Source: Pseudomonadales bacterium | GTDB lineage: Bacteria; Pseudomonadota; Gammaproteobacteria; Pseudomonadales; Azotimanducaceae | Assembly (NCBI GenBank): GCA_024234635.1 | Contig: JACKNX010000016.1 | Location: 34,721-98,720, forward strand | Length of the DNA: 64,000 bases | Reading direction: 5' to 3' | In this document: positions 8,559 through 17,770 of the stretch, piece by piece | Numbering within the stretch: the first letter of the stretch is position 1 | Layout: each line of letters starts with the position of its first letter | Position numbers and translations under genes: made by a program | The notes under the pieces: model-generated | Told to the model about the DNA's origin: nothing | The model's input: the letters and a program-made list of their open reading frames with translations, nothing else | Databases searched by the model: none

Positions 8559-9264
8559 CGGGCCTGATCTCCGTCCGTTCCACGCGATCCGGGAGTACGC
8601 CGCGCAGCGCCTCTATCACTGCGTCGTCGCCGGCCCCCGAACAGACCACCACCTGCGTAAACCCCGCCGCCCGGGCCAGGTTCGCGACGCGGCCAGAAGG
8701 TACCAGCATGGGCACGTCGTGGCGACCTCCGGCGGCCACCCAGGCGGAGCGCACGGGATCGACTGCATCGCCGCTCCCGAGCACCACCGCGCCCACGTCC
8801 GACAACCGAACATCGACGGGCATGGGGCGACGCCGATAGGCAGCGATCTTCAGCGCATCCATTCCCTGCGCCCGCAACCAGTCCAGCACTGTCTCCCGTC
8901 CGGCTTCGCCGGCCAGGATGACAACCTGGCCTCCCACCAGCGCCTGCAATCGGCCCCGCAACCAGGCCACCACGCCTTCGCTATCGCTGGTTTCCGGAAC
9001 CATCACTTCCTGACCGCTGAACGCACGGACCCGATCAGCCGTTTTGCGCCCGATGGCCAGGAATCCAAGCTGCGATTTGATGGAACGGGTCAGCGCCGCC
9101 GCGTGCCCGGACAGCACAATGACCAGCCGGGCGCGCTCAGGCACGGCGACGGACAGCAACTCGATGCCGATCACCGGCGCCACGAGCGGGTCATAACCCG
9201 CCAGGCGCACCGCGTCAGCAAGCCGACTCGCGCCAGGTTGGCTGCGCGTTATCCAGATCTTCAT
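8551..9264 (-). CDS. hemD: Uroporphyrinogen-III synthase
   Basis: HemD cyclises hydroxymethylbilane with inversion of ring D to give uroporphyrinogen III, the branch point to haem, sirohaem and cobalamin. The 237-residue protein starts MKIWITRSQPGASRLADAV, the typical first strand and helix of the two-domain HemD fold, and has the usual weakly conserved body. Position between hemC (4-bp overlap) and hemX (8-bp overlap) makes the call firm even though the family has few invariant residues. Confidence 0.94.
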   Translation of the reverse strand: MKIWITRSQPGASRLADAVRLAGYDPLVAPVIGIELLSVAVPERARLVIVLSGHAAALTRSIKSQLGFLAIGRKTADRVRAFSGQEVMVPETSDSEGVVAWLRGRLQALVGGQVVILAGEAGRETVLDWLRAQGMDALKIAAYRRRPMPVDVRLSDVGAVVLGSGDAVDPVRSAWVAAGGRHDVPMLVPSGRVANLARAAGFTQVVVCSGAGDDAVIEALRGVLPDRVERTEIRPDE

Positions 9265-10169
9265 CGGAGACTGTCGAGGATCTCCGCGGCGCCTTCCGCC
9301 TGCAGCCGCTGAACGACCCGGGATGCGGCGACGGCGCCATCGGCATCGCGGGCTTCGGCACGCAATACACGCATGCCCCTGGCGTCAGCCAGTAGCGCCC
9401 GCAACCACACCTCGTCGCCGATGATGGTCGCGTGCGCGGCAACCGGCATGGAGCAGTCGGCGCCGAGGCCTGCACTCACCAGCCGTTCGGTGGCAACGCA
9501 ACGCGCCACGCAGACATCGTTCAGTGGAGCCAGCAAGTGCAGTACGTCGTCCGCCGCTTCCAGGCACTCCACGCCAAGCGCCCCCTGACCGGCGGCCGGC
9601 AGGCTGTCCTCGACATCCAGCACCGATGCCGCCGGCAATTCAATACCCAGTCGCTGCAGTCCCGCGGCGGCGAGCACGATGGCATCGAATTCACCGTTGG
9701 CCAGCTTGTCGAGGCGTGTGCCGACATTGCCGCGTATGGAGCCGATGGTCAGATCCGGCCTGCGCGCCAGTAATTGCGCCTGGCGACGCAGGCTGGAGGT
9801 GCCAACCCGTGCGCCCGTACCAAGCGCATCCACGCCATTGCTGACACCAACCAGAACATCGCGAACATCGGCCCGAAATCCCACGGCGCCAAGCACGAAC
9901 CCGTCCGGCATTTCCGCCGGCAGATCCTTCATGGAATGCACCGCCAGTTGCGCTTCCCCGCGCAGCAAAGCTTCCTCGAGCTCCTTGATGAACAAACCCT
10001 TGCCGCCGATTTCCCGCAGGGGGGCGTTCAGCCATCTGTCACCACGTGTGCGCATTCCCAGCAGATTCACTTCGAGACCCGGGTGGAGACGCTCCAGCTC
10101 CGTCTTGATGAAATTGGCCTGCCACAGGGCCAATGCGCTTTCACGCGTGGCGATCGTCAATGATTTCAC
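9261..10169 (-). CDS. hemC: Hydroxymethylbilane synthase (porphobilinogen deaminase)
   Basis: HemC polymerises four porphobilinogens into hydroxymethylbilane on a covalently bound dipyrromethane cofactor. The 302-residue protein begins with ATRESALALWQA, has the substrate-binding GTSSLRRQAQL and the SIRGNVGTRLDKL segments, and carries the cofactor cysteine in the motif GADCSMPVAAHA. It overlaps the algR stop by 4 bp and hemD by 4 bp. Confidence 0.97.
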   Translation of the reverse strand: MKSLTIATRESALALWQANFIKTELERLHPGLEVNLLGMRTRGDRWLNAPLREIGGKGLFIKELEEALLRGEAQLAVHSMKDLPAEMPDGFVLGAVGFRADVRDVLVGVSNGVDALGTGARVGTSSLRRQAQLLARRPDLTIGSIRGNVGTRLDKLANGEFDAIVLAAAGLQRLGIELPAASVLDVEDSLPAAGQGALGVECLEAADDVLHLLAPLNDVCVARCVATERLVSAGLGADCSMPVAAHATIIGDEVWLRALLADARGMRVLRAEARDADGAVAASRVVQRLQAEGAAEILDSLR

Positions 10170-10897
10170 AGTGTTTTCACCAGTCGTCTGACACCGGGCA
10201 GATGCCGGCGGCTGATATCCAGCGTTTCCTCCACGTCACGCAGCCGCATGTGGTGCTGGCCGTCCGATGACTTCTCCACGGCGACGATATAACGGTGCGC
10301 CGCCAGCGCGTTGCGATGCACGCGTACGAATACGTCGCTGAATTCCACTTCCAGATCACGCAGGGCTTCGTCCACGAGCACCTCACCCCCGCCGTGCCGT
10401 ACCGTCACGTACTTGCTGTCCGCCCGCAGGTAGCGAATTTCATCCACCGGCACGAGTTCCAGTCCACGATGGGTGCGGGCGGAGAGATGGGTGCGGCGCG
10501 CAGCCTCCTCCAGCTGACCGAGTGCCTGAATCTGCGCCCGGTTCACCCGTCGGGTGTTGGTCAGGGTGGCTTCAAGGCGGTCACGTCGCACGGGTTTGAG
10601 CAGATAACCCACCGCCTGCAGATCGAAGGCCTGAATGGCGTGTTCCTCATAGGCCGTGCAGAACACCACGGCGGGCGGCTCCTCGAGCCTCGTCAGGTGA
10701 GCCGCTGCTTCCAACCCATCCATGCCGGGCATGCGGATATCGAGCAGGACGAGGTCCGGGCGCAGGGTGCCTACGAGCTCAACCGCATCGCGTCCGTTGC
10801 CGGCTTCGCCCACGCACTCGTAACCGCCGATTGCGTCCAGCAGACGCCGCAAACGGTCGCGCGCGAGCGCCTCGTCATCGACGATCAGTACTCTCAC
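10166..10897 (-). CDS. algR: LytTR-type response regulator, AlgR family
   Basis: The 243-residue protein has an N-terminal receiver domain with acidic residues D7 and D8 and the phospho-acceptor D53 in LLDIRMPGMDG, and a C-terminal LytTR DNA-binding domain (about 140-240; DEIRYLRADSKYVTVRH, FVRVHRNALAAHRYI). In Pseudomonas AlgR controls alginate, twitching motility and related genes together with AlgZ. Here it overlaps its kinase gene by 4 bp and hemC by 4 bp. The gene pairing and order hold across this lineage; target genes here are unknown. Confidence 0.93.
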   Translation of the reverse strand: MRVLIVDDEALARDRLRRLLDAIGGYECVGEAGNGRDAVELVGTLRPDLVLLDIRMPGMDGLEAAAHLTRLEEPPAVVFCTAYEEHAIQAFDLQAVGYLLKPVRRDRLEATLTNTRRVNRAQIQALGQLEEAARRTHLSARTHRGLELVPVDEIRYLRADSKYVTVRHGGGEVLVDEALRDLEVEFSDVFVRVHRNALAAHRYIVAVEKSSDGQHHMRLRDVEETLDISRRHLPGVRRLVKTL

Positions 10898-11922
10898 AGT
10901 TGCCGTGCTCCATGCAGCGGAAAGCGCATGATCGTACGGAAGCAGTCGCCTTCGGCGCCAGCCCGCAGTTCAGCGGCATCGCCGAACAGCACGTTGAGCC
11001 GGCTGCGGATGTTCTCCAGTGCCATGCGGTTGCCCTGCGTGTCCGACCGCGCATCGGCGGGCGCGAGCGGATTGGTGATTTCAATGCGCAGGGAGTCGTT
11101 CTCGCAGTGCACGCCAACGCTGACCGTGCCGCCTTCCGCACGTGGCTGAATGCCGTGGTAGATGGCGTTCTCCAGCAGCGGCTGCACCGTGAGAAGCGGA
11201 ATGCGTGCGCTCTCAGGCAGCGGGTCGACATCCCATTCCACGCACAGCCGGTCGCCCAGACGCAGCGACTCGATACGGACATAGCGCTCGCAGAGGTCCA
11301 GCTCGGTAGCCACGGAGACCTGGTTGCCGGCCTCGTTCAGACTGGCGCGAAACAACTCGCTCAGATCTTCCACCACGGTCTCCGCGGTCTCCGGGTCCAC
11401 CGCGATGAGGCTGGCGATGATATTCATGCTGTTGAACAGGAAATGCGGCCGAATGCGGGACTGCAACGCCTGCAGGCGCGCCTGCAGTTCCGACTGTTCC
11501 TTGGCACGCAGCCGCTGCTGGACGTGAAAGTAGCGCAGCGCCAACCCCGAAATGATCGCCGCGACCAGCAGCATTACGCCAATACGCGGCCAGTCGACCG
11601 GAACCGGCGCGAACTGCACGAGCAGACGATCCGCGAAAATGCCTTCGACGAACGTGATCAGCAGCACCAGAAGAAACGCCACCACCGCACCGGCAACGGT
11701 CTGCAACCTGGCCAGCCAGCCGCGCAGTGCGCACAACAGCCCGGCGCTGCTCAGCGACACCCATTGCACGAACAGCGACAGCAGGGCGAAGCGCAGCCAG
11801 GTCACCTCCGTGCCGGTCACCCAGAGCACGAGCACCAGCAGCTGCGCAAACAGAACCACCAACGTCACCGCCGTGACATTGCACAGATCGGGGACCACGA
11901 ACGGCTGGGTGGCGGCGCTCAT
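10894..11922 (-). CDS. algZ: Sensor histidine kinase, AlgZ/FimS (LytS-like) family
   Basis: This 342-residue inner-membrane kinase has about four N-terminal transmembrane helices (roughly 16-36, 43-66, 76-98, 111-129), a short coiled-coil linker, and the His_kinase domain with the phospho-acceptor H160 in SRIRPHFLFNSMN. The ATPase N-box is LLENAIYHGI. It lacks an extracytoplasmic sensor domain. It heads the six-gene unit, with 63 bp to the divergent argH, so the promoters of both must lie in that short space. Partner is the adjacent AlgR-type regulator. Confidence 0.92.
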   Translation of the reverse strand: MSAATQPFVVPDLCNVTAVTLVVLFAQLLVLVLWVTGTEVTWLRFALLSLFVQWVSLSSAGLLCALRGWLARLQTVAGAVVAFLLVLLITFVEGIFADRLLVQFAPVPVDWPRIGVMLLVAAIISGLALRYFHVQQRLRAKEQSELQARLQALQSRIRPHFLFNSMNIIASLIAVDPETAETVVEDLSELFRASLNEAGNQVSVATELDLCERYVRIESLRLGDRLCVEWDVDPLPESARIPLLTVQPLLENAIYHGIQPRAEGGTVSVGVHCENDSLRIEITNPLAPADARSDTQGNRMALENIRSRLNVLFGDAAELRAGAEGDCFRTIMRFPLHGARQL

Positions 11923-11936
11923 AGCGGACGTATTGA

Positions 11937-11942
11937 TATACT
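11937..11942 (+). promoter_or_regulatory. Candidate -10 element for argH
   Basis: TATACT lies 44 bp upstream of the argH ATG, in the 63-bp gap between algZ and argH. No good -35 is visible at the right spacing, so this is a weak call. Confidence 0.3.
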
Positions 11943-11985
11943 CACCCGTCTTTGTTCAGCGACCCGAGGGGTCAACACCAGCATC

Positions 11986-13392
11986 ATGAGTAGCACGTCC
12001 GGACGCGATTCCCTGGTCGTCGGCAGGCTCGAGGAAGCCACCGACGCATTTGTACTCGACTTCACGTCGTCCGTACGGTTCGACCAGCGCATGTACCGGC
12101 AGGACATACGCGGTTCCATCGCCCATGCGCGCATGCTTGCGTCCATCGGCGTCCTGTCGGCGGACGAAGCGGACCGCATCGTAGCCGGATTGGACAGCAT
12201 TCACAAAGAGATCGAGGCCGGCCGGTTCCAGTGGAGCGTGACCCTGGAAGACGTGCACATGAACATCGAGAGCCGCCTCATCGAACTCATCGGCGATACC
12301 GGAAAAAAGCTGCACACGGCACGCTCCCGCAACGACCAGGTTGCCACCGACATCCGCCTCTACCTCCGGGACGCCATCGACGATATCGATCAGGCGATGA
12401 CTGCGCTGCTGGCAGGTCTCATCGAACTCGCATCGCGCAACACCGATACCATCATGCCGGGCTTCACCCACTTGCAGGCCGCACAACCGATCACCTTCGG
12501 ACATCACCTGATGGCGTGGTTCGAGATGCTGCTGCGCGATCGCGACCGCTTGCGCGACTGCCGCCGGCGTCTCAATCGACTGCCGCTCGGCGCCGCCGCG
12601 CTGGCCGGCTCAACGTTCCCCCTGGACCGCGAATTTGTTGCCCGGGAACTGGGTTTCGACGATGTGTGCGAGAACTCGCTGGATGCTGTCAGCGACCGCG
12701 ATTTCGCCATTGAATTCACTGCGGTTGCCAGTGTGACCATGGCCCACTTCTCGCGCTGGTGCGAAGAGCTGGTGCTCTGGTCGTCACAGCAGTTCAGTTT
12801 TGTCAGCCTGCCGGATCGCTTCTGCACGGGATCGAGCATCATGCCGCAGAAGAAAAATCCCGATGTCCCAGAACTCATCCGCGGCAAGACCGGGCGCGTT
12901 TACGGCCATCTCACGGCACTGCTCACGCTCATGAAAAGCCAGCCGCTGGCGTACAACAAGGACAATCAGGAGGACAAGGAGCCCCTGTTTGACTGCGTGG
13001 ACACCCTGCGCAATTGCCTGACAGCGCTCAACGGCCTCATTCCCAACATCGAAGCCAACGTTGCCAACATGGCCGCCGCGGCAGTGGAGGGTTACACCAC
13101 TGCCACCGATCTCGCCGACTACCTGGTGAAACGCGGCACCCCGTTTCGCGATGCCCATCACATCGTCGGGCGGGTGGTGGCGCGCGCCGTGCGGGAGAAA
13201 CGCCACCTGCACGAGTTTTCGCTGGCCGATCTGCAGGCCGAAGCCGGCGGCTCGAACCTCGTGGGCGAGGATGTGTTCGCCGTCCTCATTCCCCTTGGCT
13301 CAGCCAGCGCCCGCGCGCACATTGGCGGCACCGCGCCCGCCACCGTGCGGGCCGCCATCGAACGGGCCAGACAACGCGTCGCCAGCGGCTGA
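11986..13392 (+). CDS. argH: Argininosuccinate lyase
   Basis: ArgH splits argininosuccinate to arginine and fumarate, the last step of arginine synthesis. The 468-residue protein carries the fumarase/aspartase superfamily signature GSSIMPQKKNPDVPEL, the early motif HTARSRNDQVATD and the helix bundle expected for a tetrameric lyase. The ATG at 11986 gives the normal family N-terminus; a much longer open frame upstream is only the shadow of algZ. It lies divergent to algZ as in Pseudomonas. Confidence 0.97.
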   Translation: MSSTSGRDSLVVGRLEEATDAFVLDFTSSVRFDQRMYRQDIRGSIAHARMLASIGVLSADEADRIVAGLDSIHKEIEAGRFQWSVTLEDVHMNIESRLIELIGDTGKKLHTARSRNDQVATDIRLYLRDAIDDIDQAMTALLAGLIELASRNTDTIMPGFTHLQAAQPITFGHHLMAWFEMLLRDRDRLRDCRRRLNRLPLGAAALAGSTFPLDREFVARELGFDDVCENSLDAVSDRDFAIEFTAVASVTMAHFSRWCEELVLWSSQQFSFVSLPDRFCTGSSIMPQKKNPDVPELIRGKTGRVYGHLTALLTLMKSQPLAYNKDNQEDKEPLFDCVDTLRNCLTALNGLIPNIEANVANMAAAAVEGYTTATDLADYLVKRGTPFRDAHHIVGRVVARAVREKRHLHEFSLADLQAEAGGSNLVGEDVFAVLIPLGSASARAHIGGTAPATVRAAIERARQRVASG

Positions 13393-13500
13393 TCAGGCTT
13401 CCGGGTTGCCGGCGGCATACATCGTGTCCGCCGCTGGGACCGGACAACACCGGTGTGTTGCCTATACTCCGGTAACACCACGCTGGAGACAGGTCGCCGG

Positions 13501-15480
13501 ATGCCATTCCCTGCGCCATCACCCGCCCGGCAGCCCTTGCCGGACGACGGAGCGCGCAACGGGCGACCGGCCGGCATCACCATGAATTTCCGCGCCACCG
13601 CGCCCGGCACCAGGCCGGAAGTCGACGTCAAAGCCCTGCAGACCATGGGCTATCGCTTTTCCATGCATCACCGGCAGCGCTATCTGCACGCGCAGGCAAA
13701 ACTGGACGGCGACAGACGCGCAATTCTTTCCGCGCTGCCCATGCTCTTTCACGTCAATCATCCGGCGCTGCCTGGCTACGCGGCGAACATGCCCGCCGGA
13801 ATCAGCGGCTTTCAGCCGGGACCGGCGGACCTCACCGCCATCCGACGTTTCGCCCGCAGCGTGGACGTGTCCTCGGCACCGCGCCAGATGGCGCTGGACG
13901 CAATATTCCTCATGGGCAGCGGTGGCAGCCTCGGCCATACCGCCGACAGCGACATCGACCTGTGGGTGTGTTGTGACCGCGCCCTGCATGGAGTGCTCGG
14001 CAGAAAACTGCGCGACGTGGAGAGCTGGGCCGCGGAGCACGGTCTGGCACTGCAGGGATTCATGGTCGATCCCCGGTTTTTCGCGGACGCCGGCGATCCG
14101 GTCCACTCACCGCTGCTGCTGGATGAGTTCTACCGCAGCGGCATTCATCTCGCCGGTCGTCAGCCACTCTGGTGGTTTGTCGACGGCTCGTCCGCTGACC
14201 GCTATTTCCGCGAGGCCCGGCATCTCCTGCATCATCGCTTCATCGCCCCGGAGGCGGTGATCGACTTCGGTCCCGTCGGCGTGCCGGACTCGGAAGCGCT
14301 GTGCCGCGCCGGAGCACTGGAACTGGAACGTGCGCTCACGACACCCCACAAATCCCTGCTCAAGCTGGCGCTGGTAGAGGCGTATCTCAACACCCCGGAG
14401 CGACCGCTGCTGTCCAGCCACTACCAGCAGCTCATGTTTACCGGCGTCAGCGACATCTCGCGGCTGGACACCTACTACATGCTGTACGAGTACCTCGCCG
14501 CACAGGAGCCACTGCGGCGCACAACCTTCCGCCTGGACGAACTGCAGTATCTGTTCGTGCGCAAGATCGTGGCCCGCGGCAGGGAATTGCCCACCGCCAG
14601 CCTGGTGGCGCGCGATGTCGCAAGCTGGGGATACTCGCCCGAGCTCCTGCGGATCCTGCGCCAGCCCGGCCACTTCACGCTGGCGCGCGCCTTCGAGGAA
14701 CGCACCACCATCGCGCATCTGGTGCAGAAAGGGATGCAACTGGGCAATCGTCTGGCCCTGCTGTCGCCGGCGGTTCGTGCGGATATCGAACGTCTGCAGG
14801 CCGTCGTCGACCGGCAACCCGATCCCATGGCCGCCGACTACCGCCTGCTGTCCTCATCCGAACTCGCGCAGCTGCGACCGCAACTCGATGTTCGCTACAG
14901 TCGTCAGCGGTGGCGCCTGACCGAGCAGGGCAGGGAGCTGCGGCATACGAGCAACTGGCCAGAATTGCTGCTGTGGGTACACTGCCTGGGCGTCAACACC
15001 GACTCGCTGCATATGCCGGATGTCTGGCTGCAGCATGCAGCTGAGGCCTGGCTGCGGGCCTTGTCAGCCCGGTTCGACGCCCTGTTGTTCTTCAACCCGT
15101 TGCCGGATCCTCACGATGCCGGCGAACGCCTGATTTCCGCGTTCAACGATCCGCTCAGCTACGGCGGCCTGAAGACCTGCAAAGCGCGTGCGGCAATCCT
15201 CGTCGTGCGTGAGGACGATACGCTGCGCGTCACGGAATACCTGGGCGAGCCGGAAATTGCGGAAGCCATTGCCGCGGCGGCACGACAGGCCACCCCGCCG
15301 CAGCTTGCGGTGGCCGATCGCGGAGACGCGCCGCTCGTCACCCGCGTGCGGTCGCTGCTGACCGAGGCCCGCACGGCACTCGCGAACGGTCAGACCTATG
15401 CGTTTGCGCTCGGGCGGAATCAGGTTACGTTGCGCGCATTACCCGACGGCAACGTGCGCCCCACCATCAGCGAACGGTGA
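13501..15480 (+). CDS. cyaA: Class I adenylate cyclase, short form
   Basis: CyaA makes cAMP from ATP for CRP/Vfr-type regulation. The nucleotidyltransferase motif MGSGGSLGHTADSDIDLWVC is intact, and the surrounding catalytic domain matches class I cyclases. The product is about 630-660 residues depending on start, whereas E. coli CyaA is 848; the missing part is the C-terminal regulatory region, and the end is clean with no remnant downstream. Possible starts are ATG 13453, 13501 (GGAG 12 bases upstream, chosen) and 13582. The neighbours lptM and lysA are usual ones for cyaA. Confidence 0.85.
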   Translation: MPFPAPSPARQPLPDDGARNGRPAGITMNFRATAPGTRPEVDVKALQTMGYRFSMHHRQRYLHAQAKLDGDRRAILSALPMLFHVNHPALPGYAANMPAGISGFQPGPADLTAIRRFARSVDVSSAPRQMALDAIFLMGSGGSLGHTADSDIDLWVCCDRALHGVLGRKLRDVESWAAEHGLALQGFMVDPRFFADAGDPVHSPLLLDEFYRSGIHLAGRQPLWWFVDGSSADRYFREARHLLHHRFIAPEAVIDFGPVGVPDSEALCRAGALELERALTTPHKSLLKLALVEAYLNTPERPLLSSHYQQLMFTGVSDISRLDTYYMLYEYLAAQEPLRRTTFRLDELQYLFVRKIVARGRELPTASLVARDVASWGYSPELLRILRQPGHFTLARAFEERTTIAHLVQKGMQLGNRLALLSPAVRADIERLQAVVDRQPDPMAADYRLLSSSELAQLRPQLDVRYSRQRWRLTEQGRELRHTSNWPELLLWVHCLGVNTDSLHMPDVWLQHAAEAWLRALSARFDALLFFNPLPDPHDAGERLISAFNDPLSYGGLKTCKARAAILVVREDDTLRVTEYLGEPEIAEAIAAAARQATPPQLAVADRGDAPLVTRVRSLLTEARTALANGQTYAFALGRNQVTLRALPDGNVRPTISER

Positions 15481-15582
15481 TTCCGGCCGCCACCCGCGAA
15501 TCGACGCGATCGCCGTCACGGCATCGGGAGCGCCTTCAAGCCACATGGTATAGTCGCGCGCCTGCCGCAACGGAGCGCCTGC

Positions 15583-15696
15583 ATGCGCTGGCTCTGCCTC
15601 ATTCTGCTTTCAACCCTCGTCGCAACCTGCGGTCAGAAAGGGCCGCTGCGCCTGCCTGACCAGAGCGCGCACACGCCCAGCGCCGTCCATGTTTGA
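15583..15696 (+). CDS. lptM: LptM-type small lipoprotein (YifL/LppL)
   Basis: A 37-residue ORF with a positively charged start (MRW), a hydrophobic stretch and a lipobox LVATC with the acylated cysteine at residue 16, followed directly by the family hallmark CGQKGPLRLPD. LptM is an outer-membrane lipoprotein that helps mature the LptD-LptE lipopolysaccharide translocon by aiding disulfide formation in LptD (established for E. coli). Thr at the -1 position of the lipobox is unusual. The stop overlaps the lysA start by 8 bp, and the position between cyaA and lysA matches other gammaproteobacteria. Confidence 0.9.
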   Translation: MRWLCLILLSTLVATCGQKGPLRLPDQSAHTPSAVHV

Positions 15697-16936
15697 ACGT
15701 CGCGGTCAGCAGTGGTTTGTCGAGGACGTATGTGCGGCGGAGATTGCACAACGGGTAGGCACGCCCGCGTACGTATATTCCAGCGCCCATTTCAGCAGTC
15801 GTTACCGGGCACTGGTCAGTGCGCTTGCCGGCGTGAACCACCGAATCTTCTACTCGGTGAAAGCCAATTCGAACCTCTCCGTGCTCCGCCTGTTCCGCGA
15901 ACTCGGGGCAGGCTTCGACATCGTCTCGGCCGGTGAACTCGAACGTGCGCTGGCCGCCGGCGCCACACCCGGCGATATCGTCTTCTCCGGCGTGGGCAAG
16001 CGCGTGGATGAGATCGACTACGCGCTGAAGCTGGGTATTCACTGCTTCAATGTCGAAAGCGCCGACGAGCTCGCGCGGTTGTCCGAGCGCGCACGGCTGC
16101 TGGGCCGACGGGCACGCATGGCGCTGCGTATCAACCCCGACATCGATGCCCGCACGCACCCGTACATCTCAACGGGCCTCAAGGAAAACAAGTTCGGCGT
16201 GCCGATCCAGGCCGCGGCAGCACTTTACGCACGCGCGCACGCGGACGAGCACCTCGACGTTGAGGGTATCGACTGTCACATCGGCTCACAGATTGCCGAG
16301 GTGACGCCGCTCATTCAGGCGCTGGATGCAATGCTGGCGCTGCGCCGTGAACTGCAGAACGCGGGCATTCCCGTCAGGCATCTGGATCTCGGCGGCGGGC
16401 TCGGTATCGCCTACCAGAACGAAGCCGACTTCGATGTCACTGCCTACGGCAATGCGCTGCGTGACCGACTGCGCGGTGAAGACGTTGCCGTGGCCATGGA
16501 ACCCGGCCGGTTTCTCGTGGGTAACGGCGGCGCCCTTCTCACGCGCGTGGAATACCTCAAGCCGGCTTTGCTTGCGGATGCCCCGAGCTTTGCCATCGTG
16601 GACGCGGCGATGACGGAACTGATCCGACCGGCCCTCTACTCCGCCTGGCATGACGTGCTGGCACTGGAGCCCTGCGACGCGCAACCCGCCAGCTGGGACA
16701 TCGTCGGCCCAGTCTGCGAGAGCGGCGACTTCCTCGCGCGTGGACGGCGACTGGCGCTGCGACAGGGCACGCTTCTGGCGGTGCTCTCTGCAGGCGCCTA
16801 CGGTTTTGTGCAGAGTTCCAACTACAATTCACGTCCCAGACCACCGGAAGTGCTCGTGGAAGGCGACACGTTCCGGGTCATCCGCCGGCGGGAAACACTT
16901 CAGGACCTGCTGGCTCCGGAACGGGAGTGCCTGTAG
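15689..16936 (+). CDS. lysA: Diaminopimelate decarboxylase
   Basis: LysA is the PLP enzyme that turns meso-diaminopimelate into L-lysine. The 415-residue product shows the PLP lysine K58 in FYSVKANSN, the glycine loop DLGGGLGIAY, and the active-site cysteine motif GPVCESGDFLA. Length is typical. It abuts dapF with no gap (TAG then ATG), so supply of meso-DAP by DapF and its use by LysA are encoded together. Confidence 0.97.
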   Translation: MFERRGQQWFVEDVCAAEIAQRVGTPAYVYSSAHFSSRYRALVSALAGVNHRIFYSVKANSNLSVLRLFRELGAGFDIVSAGELERALAAGATPGDIVFSGVGKRVDEIDYALKLGIHCFNVESADELARLSERARLLGRRARMALRINPDIDARTHPYISTGLKENKFGVPIQAAAALYARAHADEHLDVEGIDCHIGSQIAEVTPLIQALDAMLALRRELQNAGIPVRHLDLGGGLGIAYQNEADFDVTAYGNALRDRLRGEDVAVAMEPGRFLVGNGGALLTRVEYLKPALLADAPSFAIVDAAMTELIRPALYSAWHDVLALEPCDAQPASWDIVGPVCESGDFLARGRRLALRQGTLLAVLSAGAYGFVQSSNYNSRPRPPEVLVEGDTFRVIRRRETLQDLLAPERECL

Positions 16937-17770
16937 ATGCGACTGCGCTTCAGCAAGATGCACGGTCTCGGCAACGATTTCATGGTCGTCGATGCGATCA
17001 CCCAGGAAGTCCGCCTGGACGCGTCGACGATTCGCGCGCTGGCCGACCGCCACACCGGCATCGGCTTCGACCAGCTACTGCTCGTGGAAGCGCCCACCGA
17101 TCCTGCCGCGGACTTCTGGTATCGCATATTCAACGCCGACGGTTCGCCGGCGGAGCAATGCGGCAACGGGGCCCGTTGCGTGGCCCGGTTTGTCGAAGCC
17201 AATCACCTGGCATCCCGATCCCGACTCACCTGGCAGACCACCAGCGGCTCAATGGTTACGTGCAACGCGGGCGACAACGTTGAGGTAGATATCGGCGTAC
17301 CGGGCCTCGATCCTGCGTCACTGCCCGCGACGGCAAGCCTCGAGGCAGCGACGCACACCATCGCCCTGAGCGTAGGCGATGCCGTGTGGCATGCAGTGCC
17401 GGTCTCCATCGGCAATCCGCATGCCGTGCTGTTCGTGGACAGCGTCCTCGATGCGCCGGTGCAGGAAGTCGGTGCCGCACTCACCCGACATGCGGTTTTT
17501 CCGCAGGGCGCCAACATCGGCTTCTGCGAAGTCGTTGAGCCTACATTCGTCCGCCTGCGGGTCTTCGAACGTGGTGTCGGCGAAACCCGTGCCTGCGGCA
17601 CCGGCGCCTGTGCCGCGGCCGTTGCCGGCATTGTTACGGGACGCCTGCGCGACCGCGTGAAGGTTTCCCTGCCTGGTGGCAAGCTGCGCATCACCTGGCC
17701 GGGCGAAGGCCAGCCCGTGCGCCTGAGCGGGCCTGCCACGCAGGTGTTCGACGGCGTTGTGGAAATCTGA
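16937..17770 (+). CDS. dapF: Diaminopimelate epimerase
   Basis: DapF interconverts LL- and meso-diaminopimelate without a cofactor, using two cysteines. Both are present: C75 in AEQCGNGARC and C220 in ETRACGTGACAAAV. The N-terminal SKMHGLGNDFMVVD motif is intact and the length of 277 residues is normal. It shares one base with the next gene (TGATG). Confidence 0.97.
   Translation: MRLRFSKMHGLGNDFMVVDAITQEVRLDASTIRALADRHTGIGFDQLLLVEAPTDPAADFWYRIFNADGSPAEQCGNGARCVARFVEANHLASRSRLTWQTTSGSMVTCNAGDNVEVDIGVPGLDPASLPATASLEAATHTIALSVGDAVWHAVPVSIGNPHAVLFVDSVLDAPVQEVGAALTRHAVFPQGANIGFCEVVEPTFVRLRVFERGVGETRACGTGACAAAVAGIVTGRLRDRVKVSLPGGKLRITWPGEGQPVRLSGPATQVFDGVVEI

Noticed and set aside
10831..11985. 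Long in-frame extension upstream of argH giving an 853-residue reading
   Set aside because: The extra 385 codons are antisense to algZ and algR, lack any argininosuccinate lyase homology, and ATG 11986 already gives the normal family N-terminus and length.
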